64,000 nucleotides of DNA from Hyphomicrobiales bacterium (GTDB taxonomy: Bacteria > Pseudomonadota > Alphaproteobacteria > Rhizobiales > Rhizobiaceae). The stretch lies in assembly GCA_900470965.1 (NCBI GenBank), contig UCCS01000065.1, positions 48,822 to 112,821 of the forward strand, read 5' to 3'. Position numbers and translations under genes: made by a program. The notes beneath the pieces are model-generated. The model ran no database searches, was not told the DNA's origin, and was given only the letters and a program-made list of their open reading frames with translations. Below are positions 42,306-49,772 of this stretch, in pieces (positions within the stretch are counted from its first letter, which is position 1; each line of letters begins with the position of its first letter).

Positions 42306-42941
42306 ATGAATTACCACGAAAGCCTCTGGCTCTACTTCACCCTTCTCTTCGGCATCATCATCGTGCCCGGCATGGACATGCTCTTCGTGCTCGCCAACTC
42401 GCTGACCGGCGGCACCAAGCGCGGGCTGGCCGCCACCAGCGGCATCATGCTCGGCGGGGCCGTGCATTCGGCCTATGGTGCGGCGGGCGTCGGCATTCTC
42501 GTCGCCATGCTGCCGCAGACCTTCAACGTGCTGCTCTTTGCCGGCGTCGCCTATATGATCTGGATTGGCATTTCGCTGATGCGCAGCTCGATCAAGGTCG
42601 AGGCGGTCGGCCCCGGCACGGCGCGTTCCACCTGGAAGGCGTTCCGGCAGGGCGCGGTCACCTGCCTCGTCAATCCCAAGGCCTATATCTTCGTGCTCGC
42701 CGTCTATCCGCAATTCATAAAGCCGGAATTTGGGCCGATCTGGCTGCAGGGGTTGATCATGGGCATCATGACCGTGCTCACGCAGCTCGCCGTCTACGGC
42801 ACGCTCGCGATGACGGCCGGCCGCAGCCGCGATCTCCTGGTTTCCAACCCGAAGACGACTGCCGTCATCGGCCGTCTCGCCGGCCTGCTGCTGGTCGTCA
42901 TCTCCGCGATCAGCCTCTGGCAAGGGTGGAAGACAGCCTGA
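42306..42941 (+). CDS. LysE/RhtB family exporter (YafY-linked)
   Basis: The 211-aa membrane protein has about six helices and the family signature near the start, IIVPGMDMLFVLANSLTGGT with TKRGLAATSGIMLGGAVHSA. It has the central NPKAYIFVLAVYPQF motif. The substrate is an amino acid or derivative, not identifiable. It is the second LysE-type exporter of the window and is divergent from a YafY regulator, an organisation typical of rhizobia. The ATG at 42306 has only a weak Shine-Dalgarno sequence (AGGATGG). Confidence 0.87.
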   Translation: MNYHESLWLYFTLLFGIIIVPGMDMLFVLANSLTGGTKRGLAATSGIMLGGAVHSAYGAAGVGILVAMLPQTFNVLLFAGVAYMIWIGISLMRSSIKVEAVGPGTARSTWKAFRQGAVTCLVNPKAYIFVLAVYPQFIKPEFGPIWLQGLIMGIMTVLTQLAVYGTLAMTAGRSRDLLVSNPKTTAVIGRLAGLLLVVISAISLWQGWKTA

Positions 42942-43075
42942 TCTGGCCTATTCTTATCACATTGTTTTTATGAGGATCCGGCTAAACGTGACTATGCGAG
43001 CACATGGATTTTGTCATGATCCCGGTGCAAATTGCCCTCGACCGGCTTCGCCGGTGGAACAATGGAGAGAGAATC

Positions 43076-43519
43076 ATGAATTGGAAAACAGTTGCGGCGG
43101 CTGTTGCGTTCGCCGGCATTGCCCTCGGTTCGGCCATGGCCGTCGACGGCACGCATGACGCACGTATTGGAATGATGAAGCAGATCGGTGGCGCAGCAGG
43201 CGCGCTGTCCGCCATCGCCAAGGGCACCAAGCCCTATGATGCGGATGCCGTGAAGACGGCGCTGACGACGATCGCCACCACGGCGAAGGCCTTCCCGGAC
43301 CAGTTCAAGCCGGGCACCGAGACGGGCGACGAGGAAGCAAGCCCGAAGATCTGGGAAAACATGGATGACTTCAAGGCACGCGCCGCGAAGCTGTCTACCG
43401 ACGCCGAAACCGTTCTCGCCCAGCTTCCGGCCGATGCCGCCGGCGTCGGCGCTGCGCTGAACACGCTCGGCGGCAATTGCGGTGGCTGTCATCAGCTCTA
43501 TCGCATCAAGAAGGACTAG
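43076..43519 (+). CDS. Cytochrome c' (c-556 type)
   Basis: This 147-aa protein starts at 43076 after GGAGAGAGAATC. It has a signal peptide (KTVAAAVAFAGIALGSAMA) and a C-terminal haem motif CGGCH (Cys135, Cys138, His139), with the four-helix-bundle pattern of cytochrome c'. These periplasmic proteins bind NO or pass electrons. A diheme cytochrome gene follows after a strong hairpin, so the pair probably forms a small c-type cytochrome unit. Confidence 0.9.
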   Translation: MNWKTVAAAVAFAGIALGSAMAVDGTHDARIGMMKQIGGAAGALSAIAKGTKPYDADAVKTALTTIATTAKAFPDQFKPGTETGDEEASPKIWENMDDFKARAAKLSTDAETVLAQLPADAAGVGAALNTLGGNCGGCHQLYRIKKD

Positions 43520-43546
43520 GCGATAGAGCTATTCCCGTATGATCTC

Positions 43547-43590
43547 GCGATCCGCATCGGCCCTTGCCGCCGGTGCGGATCGCCTTATTC
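43547..43590 (+). terminator. Hairpin between the two cytochrome genes
   Basis: GCGATCCGCA (43547-43556) pairs perfectly with TGCGGATCGC (43574-43583), with part of the loop able to extend it, and is followed by CTTATTCT. It could terminate or attenuate transcription between the cytochrome c' and the diheme cytochrome. Confidence 0.5.
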
Positions 43591-43662
43591 TCCCCGGCAG
43601 CGGGGCCGGGGCCGGCAAACCCGGGAATGTCCCTTGATATCGACAGTAAGGAGAGGCGGCGC

Positions 43663-44577
43663 ATGGTCCGCAGGTTCATCCGCTTTGTGCTCTGTCTCAT
43701 CGGCATCGTCGTGATCGGCGGCGCAGCCTTCTACTTTATCACCGCGCCCGATCCGCTGCCGGAAAGCCATTGGGCCAATCTCGGCGCGCCCGACGTTGCG
43801 AACGGCGAGAAGGTGTTCTGGGCCGGCGGCTGCGTCAGCTGTCATGCCGCGCCCGGTGCGAAAGACGATGCGAAGCTGACGCTGACCGGCGGTCTCGCCC
43901 TGACGAGCCCCTTCGGCACCTTCCATGTGCCCAACATTTCTCCGGATGAACAGGCCGGGATCGGCCGCTGGACGCTGGCCCAGTTCGGCAATGCCATGAA
44001 GCGCGGCGTCGGCCCCAATGGGCAGCATCTCTACCCGTCCTTCCCCTACGGCTCCTATACGCGCATGAGCGACAAGGACGTCAACGATCTCTTCGCCTAT
44101 CTGAAAACGCTGCCGAAGAGCAGCAACGTCGCACCGCCACATGAACTGCCGTTCCCCTTCAACATCCGCCTGGCGCTCGGCGGCTGGAAACTCCTCTATT
44201 TCAACGACCAGCCGCGCGTCGTGCTCGCCAATGCCGACGACAAGCTCAAGCGCGGCCAGTATCTGGTCGAAGGCCTCGGCCATTGCGGCGAATGCCACAC
44301 CCCACGCGATTTCCTCGGCGGCTTCGTCCGCGATCAGTGGCTCGCCGGCGCGCCGAACCCGGAAGGCAAGGGGCGCATACCCGATATCACGCCGGGCTCG
44401 AAGAGCGTCGGTTCCTGGAGCGAGGCCGACATAACCAACTACCTGCAGACGGGCTTCACCCCGGATTTCGACTCCGCCGGTGGCCAGATGGTCGACGTGC
44501 AGCAGAACATCGCCCATCTGCCGCAGTCCGATATCGAAGCGATCGCAGCCTATTTGAAGGCCGTGCCGAGCAAGTAG
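43663..44577 (+). CDS. Diheme cytochrome c
   Basis: The ATG at 43663 follows AAGGAGAGGCGGCGC. The 304-aa protein has one N-terminal anchor helix (residues 5-26) and two haem motifs, CVSCH (Cys57, Cys60, His61) and CGECH (Cys208, Cys211, His212). Between them FHVPNISPDEQAGIGRWTLA holds a likely axial Met partner region. The layout fits the cytochrome subunit of alcohol or fructose dehydrogenases, exposed to the periplasm. No dehydrogenase gene is adjacent. Confidence 0.9.
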   Translation: MVRRFIRFVLCLIGIVVIGGAAFYFITAPDPLPESHWANLGAPDVANGEKVFWAGGCVSCHAAPGAKDDAKLTLTGGLALTSPFGTFHVPNISPDEQAGIGRWTLAQFGNAMKRGVGPNGQHLYPSFPYGSYTRMSDKDVNDLFAYLKTLPKSSNVAPPHELPFPFNIRLALGGWKLLYFNDQPRVVLANADDKLKRGQYLVEGLGHCGECHTPRDFLGGFVRDQWLAGAPNPEGKGRIPDITPGSKSVGSWSEADITNYLQTGFTPDFDSAGGQMVDVQQNIAHLPQSDIEAIAAYLKAVPSK

Positions 44578-44616
44578 CGTCTGCCTGGGGCAAGCGCCGC
44601 AAGCCACACTGCCACC

Positions 44617-44895
44617 ATGAAGCACCCGACCCTTGAGGAAACAGACGCTGCGATTGCTCGCATGCAGGACCGGCTTGCCGCGCGCAATGCCGTTCTTGCG
44701 CGCTGGTTTTCCGACACACTTGCTGTCATGGAAGCAAAAATCGCGAGCCGCCTCGATGATCCCGGCGATCTGGCGCAGGCAAGGGCTGCGGCCTTTTTGT
44801 TCGTAAAGAGGGCGCTTCACCAATGGGCGAGCCGCCCGGTGCATGAGGTGGCGCCCGGAGACAGCCTGCCGAAAGAGGCTCGACGGCTCAAATGA
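44617..44895 (+). CDS. Hypothetical small helical protein
   Basis: The frame encodes 92 aa without membrane segments: ETDAAIARMQDRLAARNAVL and MEAKIASRLDDPGDLAQARA, both amphipathic helices. Composition looks natural and no other reading frame competes, but no ribosome-binding site is seen before the ATG. It ends 19 bp before the convergent DJ-1 gene. Function unknown. Confidence 0.55.
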   Translation: MKHPTLEETDAAIARMQDRLAARNAVLARWFSDTLAVMEAKIASRLDDPGDLAQARAAAFLFVKRALHQWASRPVHEVAPGDSLPKEARRLK

Positions 44896-44914
44896 TTGGC
44901 ATGCTTGCTAGCGC

Positions 44915-45493
44915 TCAGGCCGCCTTCGGCTGATGCTCCGCACCAAAGATCTGCACATAGGTGTCCAGCTCTTCGCTGCCGAAGCCGAGTGCCCGGTAGA
45001 TCTCTGCCGTAAAGGTAATCGGCGCCGAACCCGGCGCAGTGACGATCATGCCGGAGCGAACTGCCTGTGGTCCCTCACGGTAATGCGCTTGGCCATGATA
45101 GCCCTCGGCGCCGGCGAGGAGATCGGGTGCGTTGCTGGTATGGGCAACCTGGTCGAGAGCACCGGCACGCGCCAACGCCAGCGTCCCGCCGCAGATCGCA
45201 GCGGTGAGCTTGCCGCGTGCGATGAAGTCGTTGATCACGGGCGAAAGGTCGGGCGTCTTTTCTGTCTCCCAGATGGTGCCGCCGCAGATGACCAGCGCAT
45301 CGAAGGCGTCGCCATGCAGGTTCTCGGCTACCGCATCGGGTGCCACTCGCATGCCGCCCATGGAGCGCACTTCCGCGCCGCCGGGACTTGCCGTCACCAC
45401 ATCGAAACCGAAATGGGTGCGGGCGGAGGCAGCAAGCTGCCCCACTTCCCAGTCCGCGAAGCCTTCGGTCAGAACCACCGCCAGTCGGGTCAT
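44915..45493 (-). CDS. DJ-1/PfpI family protein
   Basis: The start at 45493 follows GGGAGG; the open frame before it belongs to the neighbouring GNAT region. The 192-aa protein is a DJ-1/PfpI domain: FADWEVGQLAASART, DALVICGGTIWE, and the nucleophile elbow LTAAICGGTLALARAGALD with the reactive Cys. Such proteins are amidases, chaperones or glyoxalase-like enzymes. It is read together with the GNAT gene, 40 bp upstream, on the same strand. Confidence 0.87.
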   Translation of the reverse strand: MTRLAVVLTEGFADWEVGQLAASARTHFGFDVVTASPGGAEVRSMGGMRVAPDAVAENLHGDAFDALVICGGTIWETEKTPDLSPVINDFIARGKLTAAICGGTLALARAGALDQVAHTSNAPDLLAGAEGYHGQAHYREGPQAVRSGMIVTAPGSAPITFTAEIYRALGFGSEELDTYVQIFGAEHQPKAA

Positions 45494-45533
45494 GCTTTCC
45501 TCCCTTGCAAGATGGCCGAGCGGCTGGAACCAC

Positions 45534-46028
45534 TCACGACAGAGCCTGCATATAGCGCATGCCGGTGACCGGGCGAGGGGTGAAATCCATCTGTTCGTAG
45601 AAACGGTGCGCCTTGAGATTGCCGGTGGCAGCGCTGACGGAGAGGTAATCGCAGCCTGCAATGCGCGCCGTTTCGCGGGCGCGGTCGACGAGAAGCTGGC
45701 CTGTGCCATGGCCGCGATGGCCGTCTCGTACGAAAAGGTGATGCAAATCCATGCCGCGTTTGCCCTCCTGCGCCCTGTAGAGCGGAACGAGGATGGCGTA
45801 GCCGATAAGCCCGTCGCTACCGTCAGCGACGAGGGCCGAGATCCACGGCGTCGGGCCGAAGAGATCGCGTTCGAGCTGTTCAGGTGTCGAAGCCGAGATG
45901 TCGCCGTGATGGGCGGCAAGCAGGCCGATCATTTCGTGGAGTTCAGATATGTCGCGGGGTTTGGCGGCACGGATCGTCACGACCGGTGGGCGCATGAGCG
46001 ATATTTCGCTGTCTTCGATTTCAAGCAT
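45534..46028 (-). CDS. GNAT family N-acetyltransferase
   Basis: The 164-aa protein has the motif A pattern LHHLFVRDGHRGHGTGQLLV, with the acetyl-CoA loop RGHGTG, then GCDYLSVSAATGNLKAHRFY and the GNAT end FYEQMDFTPRP. AAGGACG lies before its ATG. The acceptor is unknown. It is followed by the DJ-1 gene and probably forms one transcript with it. Confidence 0.9.
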   Translation of the reverse strand: MLEIEDSEISLMRPPVVTIRAAKPRDISELHEMIGLLAAHHGDISASTPEQLERDLFGPTPWISALVADGSDGLIGYAILVPLYRAQEGKRGMDLHHLFVRDGHRGHGTGQLLVDRARETARIAGCDYLSVSAATGNLKAHRFYEQMDFTPRPVTGMRYMQALS

Positions 46029-46076
46029 GGTCTTCGCGTCCTTTTTGAGTTTATGCCGCCAGGACGCTGCTGATAC

Positions 46077-46105
46077 AACAAAGCCGCCTGACGGCGGCTT
46101 GTTGA
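46077..46105. terminator. GC-rich hairpin between redoxin and GNAT genes
   Basis: AAGCCGCC (46081-46088) pairs with GGCGGCTT (46093-46100) across four bases; outside it AACA and TGTT continue the pairing. On the minus strand it is followed by TGTTGT. It is 129 bp after the redoxin stop and 49 bp before the GNAT start. Confidence 0.6.
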
Positions 46106-46233
46106 CATTATGATCTGTCTCGGCCGCCCTTTACAGGTACAGCCAAAAATACGAGCGGTTATGGTGCGCGTTCTTGATCATGCGCCATACATTCGCCGAA
46201 ACCGCCCGTTTGTCAATGGCAGATGCAGGCCAA

Positions 46234-46779
46234 TCAGGCCGCACTGGCGGGTATGGCACAGACACCTGCCGCGCAGCCTTCAGCCTTGTCACTGGGCGCC
46301 GCCGCTGGAATGGGTGCCGCCAGCGCCATGCCGATGCGCGCGCCGAGAGCGATATCGTCGTCGACCCCGAAGGCATGATGCAGGATAGCACCATCGCGGC
46401 CGATCAGGGCCGAGGAGGGCGTTCCCCTGAAACCATAGCGGCGCATCGTCACCGGTATGTCGGAACGCCCGTCCGCCTGATCGACACCGATTGGCGCGGT
46501 CAGCCGATATTCATGGATGAAAGCCCTGAGCACGGTTGGTGTCATCGCTTCGTGATGCTCGAAGACCGTGTGCAAGCCGATGACTTGAAGATCCGTGTTG
46601 GCGAAGATGCGCTCGATGCGGCGCACTTGCGGCAGGCTTTCGGCCACGCAGCCGGGGCAGAGCAGCTGGAAGCTGTGCAGGTAAATCACCTTGCCACGCA
46701 ATCCGGCGATGGAGAGCGGTTGAGGCGTGTTGAACCATTCGCTGACGGAAAGTTCCGGTGCGAGTGTCAGATCGGACAT
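46234..46779 (-). CDS. Thioredoxin-fold (redoxin/TlpA-like) protein
   Basis: The start at 46779 is the ATG after AAGGATTTCGAC. The 181-aa protein has a thioredoxin-like fold: AGLRGKVIYLHSFQLLCPGC (Cys41, Cys44) and VTMRRYGFRGTPSSALIGRD with the cis-Pro. The C-terminus holds a second pair, Cys169 and Cys174 (GCAAGVCAIPASAA), which might be resolving cysteines or a metal site. It has no signal peptide. A terminator separates it from the secreted-protein gene upstream, so it has its own promoter. Confidence 0.83.
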   Translation of the reverse strand: MSDLTLAPELSVSEWFNTPQPLSIAGLRGKVIYLHSFQLLCPGCVAESLPQVRRIERIFANTDLQVIGLHTVFEHHEAMTPTVLRAFIHEYRLTAPIGVDQADGRSDIPVTMRRYGFRGTPSSALIGRDGAILHHAFGVDDDIALGARIGMALAAPIPAAAPSDKAEGCAAGVCAIPASAA

Positions 46780-46885
46780 GTCGAAATCCTTGGTCGTTGG
46801 GCAGGCCTTCGCATCATCAGTTGCATCCGGGGCGCAATGGGATAATCCTGCCTGGCGTTTTCTTTCTCTATTTGCCTGGAGAGAG

Positions 46886-46923
46886 GAAAAAGCCGGTCCG
46901 GCGATGGCAGTCGACGGACCGGC
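46886..46923 (-). terminator. Intrinsic terminator after the secreted-protein gene
   Basis: On the minus strand GCCGGTCCG and CGGACCGGC (46915-46923 and 46892-46900) form a perfect 9-bp stem followed by TTTTTCC. It starts eight bases after the stop codon of the secreted protein. Confidence 0.88.
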
Positions 46924-46930
46924 GACCCGC

Positions 46931-47647
46931 TCACTTTGCAGGCATGACCTTGCCCGGCAGGCTGAGATTGCCGGATGCGACCTTGAAGACATTGTCGACG
47001 CAGAGCAGCGGTGCATGCAGGTTGCCGTTGATCTTCAGCTCTGCCGTCACGCCGTCATAGGAGGCGCCGGTGATGCCGCCTGGCAGCGACAACGGGATGG
47101 CGACATCGACGCGGTCACCCTTGAGTACCGTCGGATAATCCGGGCTATCGATCAGCAGCGGAACGCCCGGCCAGGTGGCGGGAAGCTTCGGCTTGGCGCC
47201 GTCAGGGATGTCGGTCACCTTCAGACCGCCGGCGCAGGCTTTGTCCTTATTGAGCACGACCCAATGCGGATGCCAGACGTCGCGGTTCTTGCCCTTGTAG
47301 GCAGCATCGTCGAAATCCGGATGGAAGGTGACGGCGAGTGCCACGATGCCCTGATCCTTGTCGAATCCGATGTCGCCGCTGTTGAGCGAGGTCGGCCAGA
47401 CATAGGCATAGACGCCGGAGCCTTCGAACTTGCCTGACGCCGCGGGCTTGTCAGTGCCGGCTTCGCCACGCACGCGGGTCGAGAAGATCGCCTTGTCACC
47501 CTTGGTGACAATCTGCGTTTCGATGATGTCGAACGAGGCCTTCACGCTCTTCGACGGCTCGGCCGTGACGGGATGGGCCACGGCTGAGCCGAGCCAAAGC
47601 GATAGCGTTCCGGCGGTGGCTGCGCCGGTTATCAACTGCCTTAACAT
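46931..47647 (-). CDS. Secreted protein of unknown function, next to a MarR regulator
   Basis: The 238-aa protein has a signal peptide (LRQLITGAATAGTLSLWLGS, cut after AVAHP region). The mature part is beta-rich, with ASGKFEGSGVYAYVWPTSLN, NRDVWHPHWVVLNKDKACAG and a late LHAPLLCVDNVFKVASGNLS; two Cys could form a disulfide. I do not recognise the family. AAGGAAGTTCAAA precedes the ATG. It follows the MarR gene by 41 bp on the same strand and ends in a terminator, so the two form a two-gene transcription unit. Confidence 0.8.
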   Translation of the reverse strand: MLRQLITGAATAGTLSLWLGSAVAHPVTAEPSKSVKASFDIIETQIVTKGDKAIFSTRVRGEAGTDKPAASGKFEGSGVYAYVWPTSLNSGDIGFDKDQGIVALAVTFHPDFDDAAYKGKNRDVWHPHWVVLNKDKACAGGLKVTDIPDGAKPKLPATWPGVPLLIDSPDYPTVLKGDRVDVAIPLSLPGGITGASYDGVTAELKINGNLHAPLLCVDNVFKVASGNLSLPGKVMPAK

Positions 47648-47688
47648 TTTGAACTTCCTTCTCTTTCTAGGTTGCCTGGAGGGTGCGC

Positions 47689-48330
47689 CTATCCTTTTTC
47701 AAAGGCGTCCCAGGTGGCAGCCCGGGTTGCCGGATCGGCGGTTTCATGATCGCGGCAGTCGATGCGCAGTTCATCTCTGCCGAAGGCCGCGTTCACGAAA
47801 TTGCAGTGGTGCGGTTTGGCAGCACCAGAATGCTGGTAGGGGCGGAAATAGCGACAGCTCGTGCACATCCGCTGGATCGGTATGGCGTCTGCCTCCTGCA
47901 GATGCCGGATCATCTTGACGAGTGACAGCAGCAGGCTCTCTTGTTCGCTCGCGGAGAGCGAACGGGCGGCCTCCATCGCCGCCGTTTCGATCGGCGAAAC
48001 GGAGCCGAGCGCTGCCGTTCCCTCGACCGTGATACGGATCGCGGTGGCGCGTTTGTCGTCGGGAGCGCTCGCCTTGGCGACGAGCCCCTTGCGCTCCAGT
48101 GCCGCAATCGAATCCGTCGCCGTCGGCTGCGAGACGCCGAGATGCGCTGCGATCTCCTTAACCCGTGCGCCATCGCGACCGGCGAGAAATTCGAGGATCG
48201 CAAGCTGCGTCGGCTTCAGTCCGGCCTTTTCGGCCTTCGACCATTCGTCGCTGCGCATTGCGATCGCGATGCGCGACAGGCCTTCGCTGATGCGGTTGTC
48301 GATCGATGTGGGGTCCTTAGGCGTTTCCAT
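47689..48330 (-). CDS. MarR-family regulator with a C-terminal four-Cys module
   Basis: The 213-aa protein has a MarR winged helix (residues 15-145: LAILEFLAGRDGARVKEIAA, HLGVSQPTATDSIAALERKG, DDKRATAIRITVEG). About 60 residues follow that are not part of MarR: CTSCRYFRPYQHSGAAKPHH with CNFVNAAFGRDELRIDCRDH. Cys156, Cys159, Cys176 and Cys192 with His174, His175 and His195 look like a zinc or iron-sulfur site. A palindrome (48343-48355) lies just upstream. The regulator is co-oriented with a secreted protein and divergent from dmeR. Confidence 0.88.
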   Translation of the reverse strand: METPKDPTSIDNRISEGLSRIAIAMRSDEWSKAEKAGLKPTQLAILEFLAGRDGARVKEIAAHLGVSQPTATDSIAALERKGLVAKASAPDDKRATAIRITVEGTAALGSVSPIETAAMEAARSLSASEQESLLLSLVKMIRHLQEADAIPIQRMCTSCRYFRPYQHSGAAKPHHCNFVNAAFGRDELRIDCRDHETADPATRAATWDAFEKG

Positions 48331-48342
48331 GCGCTATAATAT

Positions 48343-48355
48343 ATAGGAGTCCTAT
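48343..48355. promoter_or_regulatory. ATAGGA-G-TCCTAT operator of the Cys-rich MarR gene
   Basis: The 13-bp perfect palindrome lies 12 bp before the MarR start, beside a TATAAT-like AT-rich run. It is the natural candidate for the autoregulatory site. Confidence 0.6.
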
Positions 48356-48410
48356 GTAATTTCAAGGGCTACTGCGCTGTATTGCCGCTTTCGTTTCTCG
48401 GGAGGGTAAT

Positions 48411-48427
48411 ATAGGGTACCCCCCTAT
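48411..48427. promoter_or_regulatory. DmeR-box operator (ATAGGGTACCCCCCTAT)
   Basis: The sequence has a run of six C flanked by TA and arms ATAGGG / CCCTAT. It matches, as I remember it, the core of the published Agrobacterium DmeR box and the G-tract type of RcnR operator. It lies 18 bp before dmeR. Confidence 0.75.
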
Positions 48428-48445
48428 CCTACATTAGAGACTGCC

Positions 48446-48718
48446 ATGTCCCATACGACCCATCAGAAGAAGAAACTCATCGCCCGTGTCAGTCGCATCC
48501 GTGGCCAGCTTGAGGCGGTCGAGCGCGCGCTGGAGGGCGAGCGTCCCTGTGGCGAGATCCTCCAGCTTCTCGCCTCCGTGCGCGGCGCGCTGACGGGGCT
48601 GACGGGCGAGGTGCTGGACGACCATTTGCACGAACATGTGCTGCATGCCGCCGACGGGAAGGCGAGGGCGGAGGCAGTCGAAGAAATATCGGAAGTCTTG
48701 CGAACCTATATCCGCTGA
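48446..48718 (+). CDS. dmeR: Nickel/cobalt-responsive repressor, RcnR/CsoR family
   Basis: The 90-aa protein is an all-helical CsoR/RcnR repressor. Metal residues sit where RcnR has them: His3, Cys35, His60 and His64 (MSHTTHQKKK, EGERPCGEIL, VLDDHLHEHV). FrmR proteins lack this His3/His64 pair, so nickel or cobalt sensing is the best reading. It precedes dmeF by 23 bp on the same strand and an operator of the RcnR type lies directly upstream, matching the dmeRF operon known in Rhizobium and Agrobacterium. Confidence 0.9.
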   Translation: MSHTTHQKKKLIARVSRIRGQLEAVERALEGERPCGEILQLLASVRGALTGLTGEVLDDHLHEHVLHAADGKARAEAVEEISEVLRTYIR

Positions 48719-48741
48719 ACCGGATCGATAAGGAGCTGGCG

Positions 48742-49701
48742 ATGAGTGCCGGAACGAATACCCATGGACATGAGCATATCTTCCTGGGGCAGGACCATGC
48801 CCGGAACGAACACCGCATCTGGCTGGTGATCGCGCTGACGGCGGTCATGATGGTCGTCGAAATCGGCGCCGGCACCATTTACGGCTCGATGGCCCTGGTG
48901 GCCGATGGCTGGCATATGTCCACCCATGCCAGTGCGCTGCTCATCTCTGCGCTCGCCTATCTCTTCGCCCGCAAGCAGGCCCGCAACCCGCGCTTCACGT
49001 TCGGCACCGGCAAACTCGGCGATCTAGCCGGTTTCGCGAGTGCCATCATTCTGGCAATGATCGCGCTGCTGATGGGGTGGGAAAGTTTCCTGCGCATCAC
49101 ATCGCCCGTGCCGATCAGCTTCAGCCAGGCGATTGCCGTCGCCGTCATCGGCCTTGCCGTCAACCTCGTCAGTGCCTGGCTCCTCAGCGGTGGCGGCCAC
49201 GACCACCACCATCACGGTCACGGGCATGATCACCATCACGATCATCATCATGCCCATGGCCATGATCACCATGGTCATGCGGATAACAATATCCGCTCCG
49301 CCTATATGCACGTCATCGCCGACGCGCTGACCTCGGTGCTCGCCATCGCCGCGCTCACCTTCGGTAGCCTTTATGGCTGGCTCTGGCTCGATCCTCTGAT
49401 GGGCATTGTCGGCGCTCTCATCATTGCGCAATGGTCCTGGGGTCTGATGAAATCGTCCGGAGCTGTGCTGCTTGATGTGCTCTCCGAGGGTGAGACGCTG
49501 CCGGATGAGATCCGCGGCGCAATCGAAGGAGACGGCGACAGCATCACCGATCTGCATGTCTGGCAGGTCGGCCCCGGCCACCATGCCGCGATCGTCGCGG
49601 TGCTGACGCCGCAGCCGCGCGATACCGCCTTCTACAAGGAGAGGCTCGCGAGCCTGGACGAGTTGTCGCATGTGACGGTGGAGGTCACACGCGCTGCCTG
49701 A
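48742..49701 (+). CDS. dmeF: Cation diffusion facilitator DmeF (Co/Ni efflux)
   Basis: The 319-aa protein has six membrane helices, with metal-site residues in VADGWHMSTHASALLISA and MHVIADALTSVLAIA. A long His-rich loop spans about residues 153-179 (HDHHHHGHGHDHHH followed by more His/Gly/Asp). The C-terminal ferredoxin-like domain contains ITDLHVWQVGPGHHAAIVAV. ATAAGGAGCTGGCG precedes the ATG. It exports divalent cobalt and nickel across the inner membrane in this family. It is operonic with dmeR. Confidence 0.92.
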   Translation: MSAGTNTHGHEHIFLGQDHARNEHRIWLVIALTAVMMVVEIGAGTIYGSMALVADGWHMSTHASALLISALAYLFARKQARNPRFTFGTGKLGDLAGFASAIILAMIALLMGWESFLRITSPVPISFSQAIAVAVIGLAVNLVSAWLLSGGGHDHHHHGHGHDHHHDHHHAHGHDHHGHADNNIRSAYMHVIADALTSVLAIAALTFGSLYGWLWLDPLMGIVGALIIAQWSWGLMKSSGAVLLDVLSEGETLPDEIRGAIEGDGDSITDLHVWQVGPGHHAAIVAVLTPQPRDTAFYKERLASLDELSHVTVEVTRAA

Positions 49702-49772
49702 TCCCGCCAAAAAGCCGAGATGCCGCCGCAATCGGGCCTTACGCCTGTGATCCTGATTCCCCGGAGGTCTTC

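Noticed and set aside
49200..49270. CAT/CAC-rich tandem repeat that looks like a microsatellite or CRISPR-like stretch
   Set aside because: It encodes the His-rich loop of DmeF, in frame and expected for the family.
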